Shown here piece by piece: positions 32,541-44,226 of a stretch of 64,000 bases of DNA (position 1 is the first letter of the stretch; the number at the start of each line of letters is the position of its first letter). The notes beneath the pieces are model-generated. The model was not told the DNA's origin. It was given only the letters and a program-made list of their open reading frames with translations, and made no database searches. The stretch spans positions 858,501-922,500 of the forward strand of contig NC_089444.1 in assembly GCF_026210795.1 (NCBI RefSeq), read 5' to 3'. This DNA comes from Rhizophagus irregularis (taxonomy: Eukaryota; Glomeromycota; Glomeromycetes; Glomerales; Glomeraceae). Position numbers and translations under genes: made by a program.

Positions 32541-35500
32541 CTATTAAATCATTAAAAACAATTATTACAGTATATCATCAAAAAATAATTAAAATTTTAA
32601 AAGTAATCCATACCTCGTTTAGAAATTCATTAGTAATATCATGTGAGTTATATAAACGTTTTAAAGCAACTGTTTTATTTGAATGTCTTAGATATTTCTT
32701 TTTATTAGGATTATAAAATGATGGACCATTTTTCCATATTGCTGAATATACTGTAGCAAAACCACCTTTATCTATTTCATTAACATTATCAAATTGATCA
32801 TATGGTATCCACTCAAATACTATATCAAGTAAGTCATTAATTTTTGATACCATTTCTTGAATGAAATTATTAATTTTTTCATTTCTGCTAATCCAATTTG
32901 TGGGATTTTTTTTTAAAGAATCTAACTGACATGGCTTACACCACTTATATTGTATATCTGTATAATTATTTCCACATTTTACACAATATTTTTCAAACTC
33001 TTTTTCAAAATATTTATTGTGAAGAACCATTACATATTCATTTGCAATAGGATTATGAGATATTCCATATATTTCAAGAATACCATATAAATTAAATGAA
33101 TATGTTTTAACCTAGTTTGTAATGTAAAAAAAAACCATTAAAGAAAAAATATTAATTGAAGTGTTAGAGCCGAAGAACAGAAGAAATTTCACACCTTATC
33201 TATAAGTTCATTAGTGATATTTTGGGAATTATTTAAACATTTTAAACATTTTAAAGCAACAGTTTTTTCTGAACTCCTCATATATTTGTTTTGGTTAATG
33301 TTATAATATAATGGACCATTTATCCATTTTGCTGAATATACTAAAGTAAATTCATCTTCATCTACTACTTTATTAATATTATGAAATTGATTGTATGGTA
33401 TCCATTCAAACACTTTATCCCATGAATTAACATCCCATGAATCACTATTAATTCTTAATTGCATTTCCTGAACATAATCATCAATTTCTTTATTTTTACT
33501 TGTAGAATTTGTAAAACTTTTCATTTGGCATGGTTTACACCATTTATAATAAGTGCTTGTATATATTTCATCGCATTTTAAACAATGATTTTTGTAGTAA
33601 TTATCTTGAAGAACTATAACATTGTACTTTTCATTTCGAGATATTCCATATATATTATTACAATAGTGACTTTTTATTGAATATTCTTTAACCTATTAAA
33701 ACATAAAAAATTAACTACTAATATTATAAAAGCAATTAAATTAATTCAGAGATTTACCTTTTTATTTAGAAATTCACCAGTATTGTTCTGTAAATCATTT
33801 AAGCATTTTAAAGTAACTGTTTTATTTGAATCTCTTTTATACATCATATTATTCCAGTAAAATGGGCCATCCTTCCATATTGATGTATATATTGTGGCAA
33901 AGCTACTCTTGTTTATCTCTTTAATATCACTAAACTGATTGTATGGTATCCATTCAAATATTATATCAGATGGATCATCAAGTTTTAATTGCATTTCTTG
34001 AATTAAATTATCAATACTTTTATTATTACTTGTCCAATTTACAAAGTTTCTTTCTAAACGACTTTTTTGACACGTTCCACACCATTTATTCCATGTATTT
34101 ATGTAAACTTTATTACATTTTGCACAACATTCTTCACGAAAAACCACAATATATTCTTTTGTATCTGGATTTTGAGATATTCCATATATTGTATCAATGT
34201 ATGTATCATTAATATCATCATGATTATTTGTTAAATATGTTTCAACCTATTAATTGTTAAAAAAAAATATTATATTATTATATTATAAAACAACCATATT
34301 AATTTTTGAAAAAATTTCATACCTCATCAATTATAAATTGTGAATATTTTAAAGTAACTTTTGTATCTGATTTTCTTAGATATTCCTTATTGTTAGTATT
34401 CCAATATAATGGACCATCGTTCCACTTTGCTGAATATATTATGACACACTCATCATCATCTATTTTTATGAAATTATTAAACTGGTTGTATGGTATCCAT
34501 TCAAATATTATATCAGATAATTTCTTAATTTTTAACTGTATTTCTTTAACAAAATTATCAATTTTTTCATTTCCACTTGTCCAATTTGTAAGGTTTACTA
34601 AGTACTCTATTTGACATGGTTTGCACCATTTATGCTGTATATCCGTATATATTTTGTCACATCTTTTACAATATTCATTTTGTAAGACTATAATATAATT
34701 TTTTGTATCAGGATTCTGAGATATTCCATGTATTTCCAAATCAGGTTTAACCTACAAATAAAGTAAGAAAATAATTATCAATAATTGTTAATCATTGACT
34801 GAATTTATGGAAATATTTATACCTCATTAAGAACATGATTAATATTTTGTGCATTATGTAAACATTTTAAGGCAATTGTTGCATGTAATTTTCTTATATA
34901 CTTTCTATTATTCCAACATAATGGACCATCCTTCCATTTTGCTGAATATATTGTGACAAACTTATCATTATCTATTTTTATGAAATCATTAAACTGGTTG
35001 TATGGTATCCATTCAAATATCATATCATTCAAGTCACCAATTTTTGATTGCTCATTTTGAATAAACTTATCAATTTCTTTATTTCCACTGGTCCAATTCG
35101 TAAAATTTTCTTCTAAATTTTTTATTTGACATGGTTTACACCAATTATAAGTTGTGTTTGTATATAATTCGCCACATTTTACACAACATTCATTATGAAA
35201 AACCATAACATATTCTCCATTAATTAGATTTTGAGATATTCCATATATTGTAATATTAGTAATAGCATCTTTGATGTCATCTTTTAAATATATTTTGACC
35301 TAGTATTATGCATTAGAAAAAAAAATCATTATTATGTTACAAAATATTTAAATTAATTTTTAGAGAAATATCATACCTCATTTAGAAATTGATTAACATT
35401 TTGTAAATTATAAAAAGATTTTAAAGTAACTTTAATACCTAATTTTCTTATATATTTCATACTGCCATTATCCCAATATAATAAACCATTCTTCCATTTA

Positions 35501-37338
35501 GCTGAATATATTTTAGAAAATCTGTCATTATCAATTTCTTTAATATTATTAAACTGATTGTATGGTATCCATTCAAATATTTTGTCAGATGGAGATTTGA
35601 TTTTTAATTGCATTTCTTGAATAAAATTATCAACTATTTCATTTCCACTGGTCCAGTTAAGATTTTCTTTTAAGTACTTTATTTGGCATTGTTGACACCA
35701 TTTATTATTAGAATTTGTATATTTATTATTGCATTTTACACAAAACCCTTTTTCAAAATACTTACTATGAAAAATTATCATATAATCTTTTGTATTAGAA
35801 TTTTGAGTTATTCCATACATTTTAAAATTATTACTTAAACATTTCTTAACCTATTAAAATGAATAAAAATAAATAATTGATGTATTATTATAAAGATATA
35901 CATAAATCATGAATTTCATACCTCATCTAGGAATTTATTATTAGTATTTTGTGAATTATGAGAACATTTTAAAGCAATTGTTTTATTCAAATCCCTTGTA
36001 TATTTTATTCTGTCAACATTATAACATAATGGACCATTCCTCCATTTTGCTGAATATACTACAGCAAAACCACTTTTATCTATTTCTTTAATGTTATTAA
36101 AGTGATTGTAAGGCACCCATTCAAATACTATGTCATCATATTCATCAATTTTTAATTGCTTTTCTTGAATCAATTCATCAATATCTTTATTTTCACTAGT
36201 CCAATTTGCAAAATTTTCTTTAAAATGATTAATTTGGCATTCTTTGCACCATTTATGGTAACTATCTGTATATATATTACCACATTGTTTACAATATTTA
36301 TCTTGAAGAATAATAATATAAGCCTCTATACTTGGATCTTGAGATATTCCATAAGTCTCAATGCCAAATTTCAATGAATCTTTTTTATACTATTGAATAT
36401 AAAAATAAATTACTATATATTAACAAAAATCTAAATTTGAAAGAAATTTCATACCTCAATTAAAGATTCTTCAGTTATATTTTCCAAATATCGAAAAGCA
36501 ACTTTCTTATTTGGTTCTCTTATATATTCTTTGTCTTTCCAGAATAATGGACCAACTTTCCATATTGCTGAAAATACTCCATTTCCTATTTCTTTAATCT
36601 CACAAACCTGATCATATGGTATCCATTCTAATACTATATCAGTCGGGTTTATAATTTGTAATTGCATTTTTTGTATGAAATTATCAATATTTTCATTTCC
36701 ACTACTTTTTTTAAAATAATTTATTTGACATGGTTTACACCATTTATAATATAAATTTGTATATATTTTATCACAATTTATACAATATTTTTTGTATTCA
36801 TCCTCAAGAACAATAATATAATTATTTGTATCTGGATTTTGAGATATTCCATATATTTTATAAGCATTATTTAAATTTTTCAAACATACTTCAACCTTTT
36901 AAATTTGAACATAAAAAAATTAAATAATCATTATTATTATTTTTATTTTAACACAAAACATATTATGCATTTTAAATGGAAATTTTATACCTTATTTAGA
37001 AATTCATTTTGTGAATAAGGCAAATATTTTAAAGTAACAATTGTATCAGATTTCCTTATAAATTCATTATTACAAATATATAATGGGCCATTCTTCCATT
37101 TTGCTAAATATATTGTATCTTTAAATATTTCTTTCATGTTACTAAATTGATTATATGGTATCCATTCAAATATTATATCAGGTGAATTTTTATCAATTTT
37201 CAAGTTTATACTTCGAACGAATTTGTCGATTTCTTCATTTCCACTGGTCCAACTTACAATATTTTCTTTTGTTTTGTATCTTTTACAAATATCTGTACAA
37301 TTTTCACTACATTTCTCATGGTTATTTTCTGATGACAT
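31599..37338 (-). CDS. TKL-like protein kinase with 9 tandem N-lobe cassette exons (array 2)
   Basis: Ten exons: 37338-36991, 36895-36455, 36389-35922, 35850-35377, 35299-34823, 34751-34323, 34246-33758, 33692-33195, 33111-32614 and 32540-31599. All are phase 0-0 and divisible by three with open frames, so unlike array 1 nothing is visibly broken. Donors are mostly GTATGA or GTATGG, with GTGTGA and GTAAATC each used once; acceptors are CTAG, ATAG or TTTTAAAAG. Start ATG 37338 (MSSENNHEKCSENC) opens a short Cys-containing leader; no upstream exon is needed. Each cassette has the hinge YGISQNPDT, a C-x2-C/WC-x2-C knuckle, a helical linker, FEWIPYNQF and beta1-alphaC. Joined, about 1,670 residues. 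The ATP site is completed only with the last exon. Confidence 0.82.
32614..33111 (-). CDS. Array 2 cassette 9: intact N-lobe exon next to the C-lobe
   Basis: A 166-codon exon with hinge EIYGISHNPIANEY, knuckle CVKCGNNYTD..WCKPCQ, FEWIPYDQF, glycine loop DKGGFATVYSAIW, beta3 VALKRL and final LNE (alphaC-type Glu). With the terminal exon it forms a canonical kinase domain. As in array 1, the best-preserved cassette is the one adjacent to the C-lobe. Confidence 0.85.
33195..36895 (-). repeat. Seven internal N-lobe cassette exons (array 2, cassettes 2-8)
   Basis: Units are more diverged from one another than those of array 1. Glycine loops range from nearly intact (DKSGFAVVYSAKW with IALK in 36389-35922; NKSSFATIYTSIW with VTLK in 34246-33758) to lost (GNGVFSAIW with VAFRYL, lacking the beta3 Lys, in 36895-36455; DDDECVIIYSAKW in 34751-34323). 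Knuckle cysteines are mostly kept. Divergence with open frames suggests that this array is older and under some constraint. Confidence 0.8.
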
Positions 37339-37656
37339 TTTATTAAAAGCAACATTTAAATTTAATTTAATGAACCCAAATTAATTATTATAATGCTTTT
37401 TTCGGCAAATTTACCATTTTTGGAGCTATTACGTACAACATTCGGCAAAACATTTCCAAGAATACGTTGTGCGACAACATGTATCAAAAATCTTCCAAAT
37501 TAAGTTGTAAATCATGTGGGCGGTTATTAGTTCTTTAAACTGATCGGCATACACGAGTTACAGTATATATCAGGTGAAATATCAGCAGTAACTGATTGGA
37601 TCAAAAAATTACACAAATCAAAAATAATTTAATAAAAAAACGCGTTTTCCCCTACT
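37339..37656. other. Upstream region of kinase array 2
   Basis: It should carry the promoter of the kinase gene (minus) and possibly of the candidate exon at 37657 (plus). Two copies of a TTCGGCAAA motif occur at 37401 and 37441. No TATA element was assigned. Confidence 0.3.
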
Positions 37657-37812
37657 ATGATTTTTAATCCGACTGAACTAGATGTATATGTCGACGATTT
37701 TCTTTCGAAATTGCAAAATTATATTATAAGATTCTGCTTTAAGATTAAGAAAAAAAACTTAAATAAAAACTGGTCCAACCCATCTACCATAAGTAACAAC
37801 TATTTAACTAAG
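37657..37812 (+). CDS. Candidate first exon of an unrecognised gene
   Basis: A 52-codon open segment from ATG (MIFNPTELDVYVDDFL..) ending AACTAAG directly before a canonical GTATGTC donor, in phase 0. Amino-acid composition is protein-like, with an amphipathic start and a basic middle. No continuing exon could be identified in the T-rich DNA that follows, so it may be a relic. No family recognised. Confidence 0.25.
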
Positions 37813-39523
37813 GTATGTCATAATTATGAGTAAAATATGGCTATAATCAGAGTTTTTTCTTTTATTTTTTAGTTATTTTATCCATTTTTATTTCTTTTGA
37901 TTTTTTTTTTAAAGAAAATTTTGTTCTAACTTTCTTAGTTTTTACTTATAAAGGTATTTTTATAAAGTTGGATATTAAAAGAAGCCTAAATAGTTGAATT
38001 GGTACTTTATAATACTTTTATTTTTGATTATTTTGTTATTTTTCATATAGGATCGAACGATTTTTTTTTTGGGTGGCTTAGCATTAATATTTAATGTTAC
38101 ACTGATCTACATACACTGATTTTATTATATTTTGCCGGAATTATGAATTCTAGCCGGAATTAAAATCGCACCAAATCGCATGTATTCTTAGAACAATTAT
38201 AAATTATATCCTTAAATTACATAATACGTCCCTTGTATAATAAAGTTTAACATATATAAGTGATGAATTAAACCGTTGAATATGCCAGACTGTAACTCTG
38301 CAATGACATGAGCGAAGACCTAGAGAAAATATCAAATGGGAAAACTACAAAAGATGCGTAGGATGAGTCAAAAAAAAAAAATCATGTACAGTTCACCCAT
38401 TTTATAGCAAATTTTATGTTCCATATAAAAAATTCTAAATTCGTTATAACTAAGAATATGCCAATCATAGAGAGAACCTTTTTATAGCGAATTTTCAATT
38501 ATAAAATTCGTTATAACCTATTAATTTTAAAAAAGCTCGCTAGTTATAACTGCAGATCATTCCTTACTGGATAATATACCGGTCAGGAATTAATGCTGGT
38601 ATTATCCCAATGTACTGTATAACCATGAAATTTGGTTAACCTTAAAAAAAAATTACTTATCAAACGTCAAATCTATAAACATTCCATAATTTGTAAGAAA
38701 TTTTTTCATATGCAAAATTACTAATTCATAATAAATAGATAATTTTAAATAGACGCCTGTATAATTCAGTTAATGTCCAATCTCACATAATCGTTACTAA
38801 AAAGTGAAAATTATCTGAAACGTTAATTTTTTTCTATAAATCACTCCCGAAGGGTACTCTCAAATTAAAGTTATTAATGAGTCAAGGAAGAAAAAAAGTT
38901 CAGCGCTGGATGTATTTGATAAATTACGATAATAAAATGATTGCCAGTTAGTCAGTATATATATAATGCGAAAAGAATTGTCGAAAATATTTGATTGCGT
39001 AAACAAAATTAAATAAGTCGACAACCTCTCTTCTTTTTAGCATAGCACACGAGTAGTGTTTACAAACAAATGAATATTTAAAGTGTATGTGTTTGAAAAT
39101 ATAAAATAAACCTCATTATGTACAGTATAATGAGATTAAATTGTAGTATGACTATGAGTTGACTATGGATGCATTGGAACTGAATATCAGAGATTTATCT
39201 TTTTTATTTATTAGTGTAAATGAATAAATACATTCGTTGTATATTGTCAAAATTAATTAACAAAGTGTTATATTCGAATGTTTAATAACAGCGCAACGCA
39301 CAGCATATGACTTAAATAAATTTACATGTTTTTTTTTTCAGAGTAAAATGCATGCTGCTATAAATGCAATTACTTGTCATTCGTTTAAATTATTATTTAC
39401 GCGAATTTATTGAGTTTTTTCTTAACTGTTAAAGTTTTTATCTTATCACAATTTTATATTATCATGGAATTAAATCACCGAACTTTTTTACACAATTCCA
39501 ATCAATCACCACCAAGATGATAC
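37813..39523. other. Mostly non-coding; short ATAGCGAATTTT / AATTCGTTATAAC repeats at 38395-38545
   Basis: AT-rich. Between 38395 and 38545 TTTATAGC(A/G)AATTTT and AATTCGTTATAAC occur twice in tandem with about 80-bp spacing. They are partly complementary to each other (hairpin-prone). No gene seen. Confidence 0.4.
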
Positions 39524-39534
39524 TACAACAAACT

Positions 39535-39770
39535 AAGGATGGTCATCGGTTCTACGGTCCCAGGGCTTGTAGGACCGGACTTGCATTTTTTTGTGGCGCA
39601 GTAGGACCGACTGACCAGGTCTTCATATAATAAATGATTTTAAAATTTTTTATTTGCAAAGGTCTTTTTACAGGACTGAAAGACCGCAGTCCTACACCAA
39701 GACGGACCGGTCTGTCTTTTTAAGGTATAAGACAGTAGGACCACGGTCTTTTAGGACCGATGACCATCTT
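39535..39770. mobile_element. 236-bp MITE with 11-bp target duplication (MULE-type)
   Basis: TACAACAAACT at 39524-39534 is repeated at 39771-39781. The ends are inverted: left AAGGATGGTCATCGGT, right (inverted) AAGATGGTCATCGGTCC. The interior is GC-richer than its surroundings and full of short GGACCG / CGGTCC / CAGTCC motifs in both orientations. An 11-bp duplication is in the range used by Mutator-like elements, so a FAR1/MULE transposase may have moved it. Confidence 0.85.
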
Positions 39771-39781
39771 TACAACAAACT

Positions 39782-40808
39782 TCATAATATACAGGGCGCT
39801 CAGTCATCGCGGAATCAGGTAAAAACTTACATTATCAGATTCGGAATTGTAGTTTTTGAGTTATGCAATGTTGTGATATTTATGCAATTTACTAAAATTC
39901 AAAGCTGAATGTTTAATTAAACATTTCGGTGATAATTTTCCCTTTTATGCTTAATCTTGCTATCGTTAGTATGTATTTCATTTAATTTGTTGCTTGATAC
40001 CGGTAATTGTATATTTATTGCGTATTAATAATGATATAATGCATTCATATTTTTGTGCTTTATTTATTGTAGTGGAGATAAATACTTGGAATTATTTTTT
40101 TTAAAAAAAAAAAATTCCAATTTGTTTGTTGCAAAATGAATTAAATTTGGTGTAAAGAAAATGTTGATCCACGTTTTACATCCTATGTTATTTTAATAAA
40201 AAATTAATTTCGAATTAATCCCAAAGCTACATACCGGTCGAACGTCCTATGAATATAATAAGAAATGTTATGTCTCGTAAAACAAAATAATAATTTTTTT
40301 TTTTTTAGTAACATGCGTTGTTATTATAAAATTTAAACGATCATTTTTGGATAGTTTCTTAATAAAATTTATTTAAATTATAAATTATTTTTCTATTTTA
40401 ATATAAATTTCAATATATAAATAATTTTTAATAAGAATTTTTATTAAAAGTGAGGGTAATAAGCAAAATTAGGATTATTATTTACTATATACTTATTGTA
40501 TAGTATGAAGTGGCACAATCTGACCGATGATCAAATGGCCTCAATCGAAAACAGCACGCTATTGCCTAAAGATAAGTGTTTTACTATATAGACTCTCACG
40601 ATCACACTATTAAATCAGTCACGAGCTATTTATAGTTTATTTAAGTATAAAATCAAACTTCAAACACATAAGTACATAGTCATGACTCATGAGGGCAAAA
40701 TACGCTTCTGCTTTCAAACTCAGAATAAAAGTAAATATGTTTTGTGTCGCGTTTTTGTGTATTATGTTTAAAGACTCACTTTTTTATATTCGCTTTCACT
40801 TATTAACA
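39782..40808. other. Non-coding AT-rich DNA
   Basis: No gene or repeat family recognised. It holds the upstream region of the Mrr-type pseudogene. Confidence 0.35.
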
Positions 40809-41651
40809 ATGGCCTCTTCAGTAGAAAACAGTTCTCAGTTCGAAAGTTGCGTTTATAATAAATTAAAATCAATGAAATTATGTGTTTCTCGTACTAGGTG
40901 AGTTATATTATATCTCTTAAGATTGATAGTCATATATACCTGAAGTTACGCTGCCACTAGGTAATAAGGCGGCAGAGAACTGGAAGCGCTTCGTGCCCTA
41001 TAGATTATTTGTCGGGTAATAGTTTAGTGAACGTCCTTCTCTGCTTAGCCTTATTATTCGAAAGCTTTTATGGTTGTGGTGAATAGGGTGTATGGTTTGT
41101 AGTAACTTGAAACCGATCTCAGGTTATTGCATCCTCATGGTAATGATGTTTACTTATTTTTATTTTACTTGTTATAGGGGCTCGTATGGAGATAATGGCA
41201 TCGATATTTTTGCTCCATTAAAAGAACATATCCTCTTGGTTCAGTGTAAGAATTATACCACCGCAAAAGTGGGAATAAACGAAATCAGAGAATTTGAAGG
41301 AGCCAACTCTTTTGAATATTTCAATGTAGTGTTTTCATTACTAAATTATATTTTCATAGGTATAACAAGGACCATAGTCACCATACATACCTTAGGAGTC
41401 TTTGTTACATCCATTGAGAATGGATACACCACTTTACGCAATATAAGATTCTTTTGACTGATATTCACAATCTAAGCGGACTACCCCCTATGAGAGAGTG
41501 CTGTTGAGAACATGTTAGAGACTATTTTGAGGAAGTTAGAAAAAACGAAGGAGAGAAGAAAATAAAATACAAAAAGATTATTTGGCTAGACAGATGGATA
41601 AAGGAGCAGGACAGACGGATTTACAGTCAAAATATTATCTGCTTTTTTTAG
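40809..41651 (+). pseudogene. Mrr-type restriction-endonuclease-like gene, broken
   Basis: Exon 1 (40809-40897, MASSVENSSQFESCVYNKLK) ends before a GTGAGT donor. Exon 2 starts at 41178 (TTATAG acceptor) and joins in frame as SRTR/GSYGDNGIDIF, followed by HILLVQCKNY, KVGINEIREFEG and later TLGVFVTSIENGYT. This is the Mrr/PD-(D/E)XK core: G-x-x-G-D-x-G-I-D then Q-C-K. The intron (280 bp) is long. A short stretch (NVVFSLLNYIFIG) looks like an unspliced or inserted segment, and a frame change precedes QYKILLTDIHNLS. An in-frame TGA (after RECC) is followed by 48 more open codons to 41651. Mrr nucleases cut modified DNA in bacteria; a fungal role is unknown. Confidence 0.65.
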
Positions 41652-42261
41652 GTATAATAACATCATGTATAATATTTTTCATTCCGGATAGGTATTCGCA
41701 TTAATAATCAATCAGTTTTAAGTTTAAATTATTGAGTCCAAGTGTAAATATGAAATTTTTATAACAATAATAAAATCCCCATTGATCAACAAGTTGAAAA
41801 TTTCTTTAAATCTAAATATCCTTTATATTCGCCATTAATGTTAAAACATAATTTTACAAATTATCAAATGTCTTCCATAACAATTCTTTTAATAATGAGT
41901 TATTGACACGACTTTATTTTCATTACCTATTAAAATTCATATAATAAGCTTATCTATTGAAGCTTCTATAAAGTTATATGAGCCAATCGCAAGTCAATTA
42001 TGAGCTCTAACGTGTTTATTGATCTAAATCATATAACCACATAAAAAAGTAGGATACAGTTTTGTAGTATTGACTAAAATAATCGTATAACTTTTATATA
42101 GACAGAGTAAGTTGGAATTCCTCGTCTTTTTTAGATATTAAATATTTAAATATTAATATTTTATCATTAAATGATGATATAAATTATACATTTGGTTCGC
42201 ATTGAAATTCGTGGTATTTTACAGATCGTCGAATTTCTACAGGATTCGAAATTATTTTTGT
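41652..42261. other. Non-coding AT-rich DNA
   Basis: No coding or structural signal recognised. Confidence 0.4.
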
Positions 42262-42438
42262 TCTGAGTCACGTGAAATATTGATATATGACGTGCCGGCA
42301 AGAGATTTAGTGATGAAAGTGTTAGAACCTCTTGGATGTATTAAAAAGTTTAGTATGAAGAAGCAACATAAATAACAATCAATGCAGGCCAAAATTCAAT
42401 TCAAAGAAAAACGGTTAAAAAATGTATCAGCGGTCTAG
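42262..42438 (+). pseudogene. LINE ORF1 RRM-like relic
   Basis: Open + strand segment SREILIYDVPARDLVMKVLE followed by PLGCIKKFSMKKQHK, a TAA, then AKIQFKEKRLKNV in the same frame. The pattern (beta1 IYDVP, helix, linker, beta2 KFSMK, beta3 AKIQF) is an RRM-like ORF1 domain and parallels VYDIPASLSQDKVL near 11390. A short, old fragment. Confidence 0.45.
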
Positions 42439-43390
42439 TTTTTCAAGTCAATGATAGTACATATTACGGTGATTTGCGGCAAACAAAAATTATCAGAGCC
42501 CAACTAACATAACCATCTAAACTAAGTAAATAAGGGAAGAAGATCTAATTAGAGGCTATATCAGTCTTATGTAATGCGCCTGGCTTCAGAATCGACGTCA
42601 GTACAACCTACTCGATTATACAGTATTCATTAAACCTAAACGAAACCGACCCAAGAATACTGGCAAGCTTTAAAGTATTATTATTAGGGGAAGAAAAAAT
42701 AAACTAACATTAGTACTAATTGCATGAAAACTCTTCCGACCTTTAATCAACTTAGTTTTGTTAGCACCTGGATTCGAAGTAGTATAGTGCTAGCCGGAAT
42801 TGACATATCAGTATTAAGAATCATGTGATGCATACCCTATTTGTTTCAATTTTTTTTTTTCACATGCAAATGCGACAAGACCATTATTAAATCATAGATA
42901 AGACCAATAGTTTTTTTACCATTTTTTTAGTCATCAAAGAATCAGCAGTGTTTCACTATACAATGAGTAATATTTCACATGATCAAGATCAATCGCTAGT
43001 TATTCTTTCAAACTCAGTACAGTACATTGCGCTAAACAATTGAAGATTTTAACATTTCAGCTCCCAACCATTGTTTGCAGACTTTCATGTGATTTCAAAA
43101 ATATATATATAACTACTAGACGATATGGAATATGAAAAATTATTAAATACTTGTAAATATAATTTTTATTAAATCCGTTCAGTAAAAAAAAAAAAGTAAT
43201 TTATAATAAATATAAATATAAATTACATTTTAAATCAATTTGATTGATTCAAAACATTAATAAAATTAATAAACATTAATACTACTTCCTTATTCATCAG
43301 ATTTATTATTATTAAAAAAAATTCGTTCACGCCACTAATAAAAACATGCCCTTCTTTAAAAAAAAATTCAAAACCATAGTTCTATGATTT
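42439..43390. other. Non-coding AT-rich DNA downstream of the carrier gene
   Basis: No gene recognised. A short run of GC-richer, possibly TE-derived sequence at 42480-42800 has no readable frame. Confidence 0.35.
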
Positions 43391-44226
43391 TTATAAAGTA
43401 ACAGGTGATGGTGCTTTTTTACTTTCTTCTAATTGTTTTAATTTTTTTTCTTTCCCTCCAAAACTAATTAGAAAATTATATATTAGCATCATTTCAATAT
43501 AAAAAATAAAATACAAAATAAAACGATTGAAATTATAATTACGTACTGATAATAATCTAAATAACGATACCCTTGTAATAATTGTGCACCTTCATTTGTG
43601 AAATGACATGCAAACAGTAATGGGTTAGCAGGTCTTACTTTAACAGCGAAACGCATAAATGTAGCGGAATATATAAGCATAGCTTTAAGAAAAATAAAAA
43701 TAAAATAAAAATAAAAATAAACAATTAAAATTAGTAAATCGAACGATGATGATAATGATCACAAATAAATAAATAAATAAATAAACTTCAATTATAAGTA
43801 CCGATTGTCATTTTTGGTGATATAATTTCAGGATCTTTTCGAGAATCAGCTATAGCAGCTAAAGGAAGTCCCCAGTTCGCAACTATTCAAAATTTCAGTA
43901 CGATCAGTGAAAAATATATTAAATGAAATTTGAAAACATAAAGACATACCCGGTCCCCAGAAATGCTTCATTAATTGAATTAAAGAACATAATTGAAAGT
44001 TAGTCATAGAGTCATAATAATAATTAAACATCACGATCGCACTTCAATATTAAAATGTATAAATAATTACCGTGCTAAAAAAAATAAAAAAAAAATTAAA
44101 ATCAATACAAATATAAATTTTATTCATACAATTTTTAAAATAATTATTGGACCATTACCTCATGAGATAATCCCGGAACTCCTTACTTTTGATTTTTTGA
44201 AAGACGAAACCAACATAAGAAGTCAT
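43391..44226 (-). CDS. MPC1: Mitochondrial pyruvate carrier subunit (MPC1-like)
   Basis: Exons: 44226-44159 ([23 protein letters not shown]), an exon ending at 43950 (HFWGP), 43882-43802 ([19 protein letters not shown]), 43682-43547 ([33 protein letters not shown]) and 43463-43391 ([16 protein letters not shown]). Phases agree at the last three junctions. These are the family's signature stretches (LMS-x-HFWGPVANWG, FMRFA-KV-P-N-LLFACH, Q-GYR), with about three membrane helices in the inner mitochondrial membrane, where MPC heterodimers import pyruvate. Problem: the first junction. Exon 1 ends in phase 2, but a direct join to HFWGP needs another phase. An acceptor at about 44044 keeps the frame only by adding about 24 unusual residues. 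Either a small indel or a non-standard site is present. Confidence 0.85.

Noticed and set aside
3804-37338. CRISPR-like reading of the regularly spaced repeats in the kinase arrays
   Set aside because: The repeats are coding exons of about 450 bases with introns; there are no short identical repeats with unique spacers.
40898-41177. Possible tRNA-derived SINE in the Mrr intron
   Set aside because: The stretch is GC-richer, but no A/B boxes or cloverleaf could be drawn.
43951-44044. Extended MPC1 exon adding about 24 residues before HFWGP
   Set aside because: Frame-compatible, but it would split an invariant motif pair; kept only as a question and not as the gene model.
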